Shown here: one piece after another, positions 59,332 through 64,000 of the stretch
Layout: each line of letters begins with the position of its first letter
How positions within the stretch are numbered: position 1 is the first letter of the stretch
DNA from: an uncultured Slackia sp.
Lineage (GTDB): Bacteria; Actinomycetota; Coriobacteriia; Coriobacteriales; Eggerthellaceae
Assembly: GCF_934630525.1 (NCBI RefSeq)
Contig: NZ_CAKTVX010000006.1
Coordinates: 100,979 to 164,978 of the forward strand
Direction: 5' to 3'
DNA: 64,000 bases
Notes under the pieces: model-generated
Databases searched by the model: none
What the model was told of the DNA's origin: nothing
Seen by the model: the letters and a program-made list of their open reading frames with translations, nothing else
Translations under genes and position numbers: made by a program

Positions 59332-59394
59332 GAGCATTCGCGCAGGGGAAACCGCAAGGGTTGCGCGGGTGCTCTCCCAGGAAAGGGGACTCCC

Positions 59395-60870
59395 ATGGCT
59401 GAGAAGACTAAGAAAAAAAAGGAACCCATTAGCTCCTTTAGTATTTTGCTCATCCTTTTGGTCGTTCTGGCCGTTATTTCGTGGATTGCTGCGGCAGCCA
59501 CGGGCGGTACTGTTACGGCTGCATCTCTGTCAAACATTTTGACATCTCCGATTTATGGCTTCACTGGTGCTCCTAGCGATATCGTTGAAGGTGCTGCGAA
59601 CCCCGACACCTTCCCGGGCGGCGCACTTGAGGTCTGCTTCTTCGTTATGATCCTGGGCGGCTTCTTGGGCGTTATGACCAAGACGGGCGCTCTCGACAAC
59701 GGCATTGCCGTGCTTGTGAAGAAGCTCAAGGGCAATGAGCTCGTTCTCATTCCCATTCTTATGGTTCTGTTCTCTATCGGTGGTACCACCTACGGTATGT
59801 GCGAAGAAACCGTGCCGTTCTACGTTCTGCTTGCAGCAACCATGTATGCTGCCGGCTTCGATGCGATGGTTGGCTCGGCAGTCGTTCTGTTGGGTGCTGG
59901 CTGCGGCGTTTTGGGCTCTACGGTTAACCCGTTCGCCGTTGGCGCTGCGGTATCCTCGCTCGTTGACGCTGGCATTCAGGTGAACCAGGGCATCATCATC
60001 GCTCTGGGCGCCATCCTCTGGATTTCCACCACGGCTGTGTCCATCATCTACGTTATGAAGTATGCCGCCAAGGTGAAGAAGGACAGGGGCTCGACGATCC
60101 TGTCTCTGCAGGAGCAGGAAGCCGAGAAAGAGAACTTCGGCAAGGACAACGCTCTTGAAGACGTCACGCTCACCGGTCGTCAGAAGGGTGCCCTGATCGT
60201 GTTCGCCATCGCATTTATCGTGATGGTCATCAGCTTCATTCCTTGGGAAGACTTCGGTGTTGAAATCTTCCTCGGTTGGTCTGCCGTTATCACCGGCCTT
60301 CCGCTTGGTGAATGGTACTTCGTTGAGGCTGCGTGCTGGTTCTTCATCCTGGCCCTCATCATCGCCGTGGTTGGCGGTCTTTCCGAGGCCGAAACGGTGA
60401 AGGCGTTTATCGACGGCACCGCAGACATGATGAGCGTTGTTATGATCATCGCTCTCGCTCGTGGTATCTCCATCCTGATGGCTGAAACCGGCATGTCCGA
60501 CTGGATTCTGTTGAATGCCTCCAATGCTTTGCAGGGTGTCTCCGCGTTCATCTTCGCGCCGGCATCGTGGCTGCTCTACGTTGTGCTTTCGTTCTTGATT
60601 CCGTCGAGCTCCGGCATGGCAACTGTGTCCATGCCCATCATGGGCCCCTTGGCTGCGAACCTCGGTTTCTCGGTCGAGACCATGGTCATGATCTTCAGCT
60701 CTGCAAATGGCTTCGTGAACCTGTTCACTCCTACCTGCGGCGCAATCATGGGTGGCTTGGCAGTTGCTCATGTGCAGTACGGCACGTGGCTTAAGTGGGT
60801 AGGAAAACTGCTCGCGATATTGGCGGTCATCTGCTTGGTGATTGTCACAGTCGCAATGTGCATACTCTAG
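59395..60870 (+). CDS. arcD: YfcC/DcuC-like permease, probable arginine-ornithine antiporter
   Basis: A 491-residue protein with about twelve membrane segments of the YfcC/C4-dicarboxylate carrier-like family (Pfam DcuC type), not the APC-type ArcD of Pseudomonas. Landmarks: FSIGGTTYGMCEETVPFY (about 121-138), LGAGCGVLGSTVNPFAVG (about 163-180), IPSSSGMATVSMPIMGPLA (about 402). GAAAGGGG precedes the ATG. Position as last gene of the arc operon strongly suggests exchange of arginine for ornithine; such YfcC-like carriers replace ArcD in several arc operons. The substrate is inferred from context. Confidence 0.82.
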   Translation: MAEKTKKKKEPISSFSILLILLVVLAVISWIAAAATGGTVTAASLSNILTSPIYGFTGAPSDIVEGAANPDTFPGGALEVCFFVMILGGFLGVMTKTGALDNGIAVLVKKLKGNELVLIPILMVLFSIGGTTYGMCEETVPFYVLLAATMYAAGFDAMVGSAVVLLGAGCGVLGSTVNPFAVGAAVSSLVDAGIQVNQGIIIALGAILWISTTAVSIIYVMKYAAKVKKDRGSTILSLQEQEAEKENFGKDNALEDVTLTGRQKGALIVFAIAFIVMVISFIPWEDFGVEIFLGWSAVITGLPLGEWYFVEAACWFFILALIIAVVGGLSEAETVKAFIDGTADMMSVVMIIALARGISILMAETGMSDWILLNASNALQGVSAFIFAPASWLLYVVLSFLIPSSSGMATVSMPIMGPLAANLGFSVETMVMIFSSANGFVNLFTPTCGAIMGGLAVAHVQYGTWLKWVGKLLAILAVICLVIVTVAMCIL

Positions 60871-60954
60871 CGAGGTTTCTCCGGCTCTTTGTCTGGCGAT
60901 AACCAAGGATACGATTCCTCCACGCGGGGTTGAGCCTCCGTCGTGTGGTGGAAA

Positions 60955-60991
60955 AAAGGAACGGTCCCGAAAGGGGCCGTTCCTTTTGTTT
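60955..60991 (+). terminator. arc operon terminator
   Basis: AAAGGAACGGTCCC, loop, GGGGCCGTTCCTTTTGTTTT. Confidence 0.9.
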
Positions 60992-61011
60992 TGTCTTGCT
61001 TGTTCGTGAAC

Positions 61012-61054
61012 TTGTCCCTTCTTGTTATATCTGTTATAGTACAGGTATAACAAG
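61012..61054 (+). promoter_or_regulatory. Promoter with overlapping palindromic operator of the GntR operon
   Basis: TTGTCC (61012-61017), 17 bp, TATAGT (61035-61040). The palindrome CTTGTTATA (61021-61029) ... TATAACAAG (61046-61054), with inner CTGT/ACAG, brackets the -10 box. It ends 13 bp before the GntR start, so autoregulation is very likely. Confidence 0.75.
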
Positions 61055-61067
61055 AAGGGACATTGAT

Positions 61068-61493
61068 ATGTACATTGTTATTAACGACATGGTCGATGAG
61101 CCACTGTATATGCAGATTCGCTCGCAAATAATTGCCGGCATCGCACGAGGCGACCTAACGGCGGGCGATGCATTGCCAAGTGTGCGCCGCATGGCGAGCG
61201 ATTTGGGCATTAACCTGCATACGGTCAATAAGGCATATGCCGTGTTGCGCGACGAAGGCTACATCGTGGTCAAAGGCCGTGCGGGCGCCTTCATAGCGGG
61301 GGCACAGGACGCGAACTCGTCGAATGAGGCTGCAGATAGTCAAATGGACGATGCGTTGCACGACTTGGCCATGGCCTGGCGCGCCCGGGGCGGCACGCTC
61401 GATGGATTTCTCGAACGTGCTGCGGCTCAAGCGAAATGCGCGTATGAGGCAAAAAGCGCCGGGGCGAAGACCCATTCTTCTTGTGGCGATTAG
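61068..61493 (+). CDS. GntR-family regulator, YtrA subfamily
   Basis: A 141-residue short GntR protein: winged helix-turn-helix (about 10-75) with EPLYMQIRSQIIAGIARGD, LPSVRRMASDLGINLHTVNKAY (shown as LPSVRRMASDLG and NLHTVNKAY) and GYIVVKGRAGAFI, then a short C-terminal helical dimerisation part. YtrA-type members repress their own operon and adjacent membrane or ABC genes, often in response to envelope stress. GAAGGGA precedes ATG 61068. The operator described upstream fits it. The next gene starts nine bases on. Confidence 0.9.
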   Translation: MYIVINDMVDEPLYMQIRSQIIAGIARGDLTAGDALPSVRRMASDLGINLHTVNKAYAVLRDEGYIVVKGRAGAFIAGAQDANSSNEAADSQMDDALHDLAMAWRARGGTLDGFLERAAAQAKCAYEAKSAGAKTHSSCGD

Positions 61494-61502
61494 GGGGCAG
61501 TA

Positions 61503-62624
61503 ATGACTACAACGACAATTATTATGTGCGCGGTATGCTCGACGATTCCTCTTTGCGGAATACTGGCTGCCATAGTTCCGTATCTTCAACGTCGCACCGA
61601 AGTGTTTGCGGTGACGGTTCCCTCTGCTGCTCAAAATGATGCGTACGTAAAGGGCCTTAAACGGAAATATGCCGCCATTATGCTTGCGGTTACGGCGGCG
61701 CTTACGCTCGCATGCGCAATGGCGGCGTATGCTCAGCGCCCTTTGGTCTTCTTCGTTTTGCTTATTGGTGGTACCTTCGCGCTCATGCTTGTGTCGTATG
61801 GCCTTATGCTTTTCTACCGTCGCCGTATAGTTTCGTATAAGAAAGAACGCGGCTGGGTTGCGCAATCGCAGCAATTCGTCGCTTCCGTTGGGGCGGAGCC
61901 TGAAGGCTTTCCGCGGGGGCTGTCGCTGAAATGGAATTTGCTCTATATTCCCGTGATTGCCGTTACGGTGGCAATAGCCGCCGTTGGGTATTCGTCTATG
62001 CCCGAATTGGTGCCAATGCACATAGGTTTTGATGGGGTGGTTGACGGATGGGCTCAGAAGAGCGTTGGCGTTGTGTTGTTTCCCGTGCTGCTTGAGGTGT
62101 TTCTCGCCGTTATTTTGACGTTTTGCCATTGGCAAATGCTTGTGTCGAAGGCTTGGAAAGAGCCCGGTGCTGCCGCTTCTTCTGCCTGGGCTTACGGCAT
62201 GTTCGTTCGGGCAAATTCAATTGTGCTGGTAGGCGGCGGAGTGCTGTTGACAATGGTCATGGGAGTTGCTTTCGAGCTGTATGTCGTCGGGGTTATTACG
62301 ATTGGTGCTGCGGTAATCGTGGCGCTTGTCGCGTGCATTCCGATGGTGGTTGCGTCTATTGCGGTAAGCGTGGTGTATGGGCAATGCGGATCGCGTGTAT
62401 TCCTCCGCATGCAAACGAGTGATGCCATGCTCGTTGACGATGATGATCATTGGAAGCTGGGCATTTTTTACTGGGCGCCCGAAGATGCGAGCCTGTTTGT
62501 GCCCGAGCGATTCGGCGTAGGTTGGACCATCAATTGCGCCCGCCCTGGAGCATGGGCAATTTTTGGCGGGGTCATTGTGCTTACTGTCGCTTTTGTCGCA
62601 GCATCGATTCTGATGGTGGGTTAG
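61503..62624 (+). CDS. DUF1648/DUF5808-type integral membrane protein
   Basis: A 373-residue protein with about nine hydrophobic segments. The DUF1648-like block MPELVPMHIGFDGVVDGWAQ (about 163-182) lies centrally, and a DUF5808-like block (DDHWKLGIFYWAPEDASLFV, about 314-333, with RFGVGWTIN) is near the C-terminus. Such proteins accompany YtrA-like GntR regulators (the SdpI/YhfC-like immunity-type layout) and are linked to envelope stress or bacteriocin immunity, but the role here is unproven. GGGGGG precedes the ATG. It forms a two-gene operon with the GntR gene. Confidence 0.8.
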   Translation: MTTTTIIMCAVCSTIPLCGILAAIVPYLQRRTEVFAVTVPSAAQNDAYVKGLKRKYAAIMLAVTAALTLACAMAAYAQRPLVFFVLLIGGTFALMLVSYGLMLFYRRRIVSYKKERGWVAQSQQFVASVGAEPEGFPRGLSLKWNLLYIPVIAVTVAIAAVGYSSMPELVPMHIGFDGVVDGWAQKSVGVVLFPVLLEVFLAVILTFCHWQMLVSKAWKEPGAAASSAWAYGMFVRANSIVLVGGGVLLTMVMGVAFELYVVGVITIGAAVIVALVACIPMVVASIAVSVVYGQCGSRVFLRMQTSDAMLVDDDDHWKLGIFYWAPEDASLFVPERFGVGWTINCARPGAWAIFGGVIVLTVAFVAASILMVG

Positions 62625-62746
62625 GCGTTTCGCCGTGAAAAGCTTAACCGCAAGGGCCCTTCCCGTCCTGGCTCGATGAACGGGATGGGACATGCGTTTC
62701 GTCGAGACGCGTTTTATCCTATAGGCCGACTTTTTAAGGCTTACGC

Positions 62747-62779
62747 AATAGGCGCCGGATTCAATCCGACGCCTATTTT
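62747..62779 (+). terminator. Terminator of the GntR operon
   Basis: AATAGGCG-CCGGAT, loop, ATCCG-ACGCCTATTTTC. Confidence 0.82.
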
Positions 62780-62803
62780 CATTCAAAGGTATGCTCTAAG
62801 GGC

Positions 62804-62893
62804 AAACCGCCCGCTATGCGGGTGGTTTCGATTAGGGCTTTAGTCTGGTGCGCGCGTAGCTGGCCAAGAAAACCGCCCGCATTGTGGGCGGTT
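62804..62893. repeat. Two related hairpins in tandem
   Basis: AAACCGCCCGC-TAT-GCGGGTGGTTT (62804-62827) and AAACCGCCCGC-ATTG-TGGGCGGTTT (62870-62893), 66 bp apart, both followed by CGAT. They lie between converging genes and may terminate both directions. Confidence 0.6.
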
Positions 62894-62912
62894 TCGATAT
62901 GGGGCGTTGTTG

Positions 62913-63353
62913 CTAGGAGCGCAAGACGGTCTTTTCCATCCAAATATGTGGCTGGCCTTCGTCTTCGTAGTCGACTTCGCCGAACCGCGTGTATCCCATG
63001 AGCCCATACCAGCCCTCGAGTCGAGCTTGGGCGTGCAGGCACATTTCGGTTGCTCCTGCCTCGATGGCAGCACGCTCGCATTCTTCGACGAGCATGCGCC
63101 CAAAACCCCCTTCGCGTTTTTCCGGGAGCACCGCTACGCGGCCAACGGCCCAGCGTGTTGATTCAGCGGGTTCGGGGAAGGTGCGAGCGCAGCCAGCTGG
63201 CTCGCCGTCTTTGTAAAGCACGATATGGATGCAGGTATCGTCGATGTCGTCGAATTCATCGGTATAACCCTGCTCTTCCATGAAAACGCGACGGCGAATC
63301 TCGAATGCGTCTTCTTCAACCTCTTGCCCGCGTTTTAGTTCGACGTTTGGCAT
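62913..63353 (-). CDS. GNAT-family N-acetyltransferase, ElaA-like
   Basis: A 146-residue protein. VFMEEQGYTDEFDDID (about 22-38) and the acetyl-CoA loop VAVLPEKREGGFGRMLVEECE (about 78-98; R/Q-x-x-G-x-G/A type, here REGGFG) followed by AQARLEGWYGLMGYTRFGE (about 112-130) match ElaA/YjcF-type acetyltransferases. The acceptor is unknown. The start is set at 63353 because AAGGAGG precedes it in this direction; the longer frame upstream has no support. Confidence 0.88.
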   Translation of the reverse strand: MPNVELKRGQEVEEDAFEIRRRVFMEEQGYTDEFDDIDDTCIHIVLYKDGEPAGCARTFPEPAESTRWAVGRVAVLPEKREGGFGRMLVEECERAAIEAGATEMCLHAQARLEGWYGLMGYTRFGEVDYEDEGQPHIWMEKTVLRS

Positions 63354-63605
63354 GGCGTACCTCCTTCGGTGTGAGTTTGGGGCAATGATAACGAAAAAAT
63401 GGAAGAAAAAAAGCATTGCATTCAGGCGGGCTGCAGAATGGTGCGGCCCGCAGCGACCAGTCGGATGTCGGGCTCTATTCGGCTGATTGCCGCTGGAAAC
63501 TGGTACTGGTTTCTCTAGTTGCAAATGAGCAGCGAGGCAATGCAAGCGCTGAAAACTGAAATGGGTGCACGGCGACTCCGAGCTCGTGCTGCATGCGTGT
63601 GGCGG

Positions 63606-63665
63606 TGTGGTGCGACCCTTGGTGCGGTTTGTGGTGCAAATTGTGCTGCAATTTGTGGTGCACGG
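63606..63665. repeat. Five degenerate 12-bp tandem repeats (TGTGGTGCnnnn)
   Basis: Units start at 63606, 63618, 63630, 63642 and 63654 and share TGTGGTGC or a one-to-two base variant; a further single unit is at 63561. On the minus strand they read as a His-rich four-residue period (HHKL, QHNL, HHKP), but there is no ribosome site, so a coding role is doubtful. Confidence 0.6.
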
Positions 63666-63716
63666 CGATGCAAGCGAATGCGTTGAATCTGAATTGATAT
63701 CGCGCTTTAAATAATA

Positions 63717-63752
63717 GAGAAAAGAAAATGGCTGCTCAGATGAGCAGCCATT
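63717..63752 (-). terminator. tRNA-Val terminator
   Basis: On the minus strand AATGGCTGCTCA, short loop, TGAGCAGCCATT followed by TTCTTTT. Confidence 0.85.
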
Positions 63753-63763
63753 GTGCGTTCAAA

Positions 63764-63838
<75 letters not shown>

Positions 63839-63960
63839 GTGAAAATTAATTCTGCCATAACGAGACTTGTTTGTCATTGGGAAAAGTGAAATGCGTCGAA
63901 TTGTGCAGGAATGTACACGACTTAGTTAATTTGCGAGTTCATCCGAACGCTTAGCTTCCG

Positions 63961-64000
63961 TTCTCGAACTCAGCCGGACATGTCCGGCTGAGTTCGAGAA
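63961..64000. repeat. Perfect 40-bp palindrome at the window edge
   Basis: TTCTCGAACTCAGCCGGACA is followed at once by its exact reverse complement, with no spacer. It occupies the last 40 bases, so its context is cut off. GC content and lack of a loop make it unlike the terminators here. Confidence 0.85.

Overview
The window looks like a chromosomal segment of an anaerobic, GC-rich actinobacterium of the class Coriobacteriia, most likely family Eggerthellaceae (for example near Slackia). This is inferred from gene content, not from a search. The pointers are three Tat-exported FAD_binding_2 lipoproteins (fumarate reductase-like), two polytopic LuxR-type regulators with about twelve membrane segments and a C-terminal helix-turn-helix, CIRCE-controlled heat-shock genes, and a complete arginine deiminase operon. 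Most genes are ordinary chromosomal housekeeping genes. The interesting material lies between them.

Layout. 1-4.1 kb: end of a CNNM/HlyC membrane protein, a SpoU-type RNA methyltransferase, a lipoprotein and a low-molecular-weight phosphotyrosine phosphatase. 4.1-9.1 kb: a probable island (LuxR regulator, Tat flavoprotein, decayed fragments) that ends in a second, almost identical phosphatase gene. 9.6-14.7 kb: groES-groEL, a second Tat flavoprotein and a convergent IclR regulator. 14.8-20.6 kb: divergent ppk1 and PPK2/pap, then a class B sortase. 20.9-27.1 kb: purF, purM, purN, an XdhC-like gene and purH. 27.2-31.4 kb: a second LuxR regulator with a third Tat flavoprotein. 31.6-34.0 kb: a coiled-coil protein and aspS. 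34.4-40.6 kb: five genes of unknown function, all encoding zinc-ribbon or zinc-finger proteins, four of them membrane proteins. 40.8-44.0 kb: Ppx/GppA, Hsp20 (CIRCE) and an NSS transporter. 44.3-46.2 kb: a tryptophan-type leader peptide and attenuator in front of a TrpP-like transporter, then EcfT. 46.2-48.2 kb: two overlapping crcB genes, the SRP RNA and DedA. 48.5-50.9 kb: WG-repeat protein and lipoprotein. 51.1-55.1 kb: dnaX-ybaB-recR. 55.4-60.9 kb: a candidate structured RNA and arcA-argF-arcC-arcD. 61-64 kb: a YtrA-like GntR/membrane-protein operon, an acetyltransferase, tRNA-Val(UAC), and a 40-bp perfect palindrome at the window edge.

How parts work together. The arc genes turn arginine into ornithine, ammonia, CO2 and ATP. 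The pur cluster supplies IMP. ppk1, pap and ppx make, use and degrade polyphosphate. groESL and hsp20 share HrcA/CIRCE control. Each Tat flavoprotein sits beside its own regulator (LuxR, IclR, LuxR), which suggests substrate-specific respiratory reductases.

Intergenic DNA carries several repeat families: a dispersed element of about 150 bp, a 31-bp palindrome in five copies, three long inverted-repeat elements, and a palindrome related to TTTTAnCCGGGTAAAA upstream of the zinc-ribbon and WG-repeat genes. The strongest novel candidates are the Trp attenuator, the shared zinc-ribbon operator and the island bounded by duplicated phosphatase genes.
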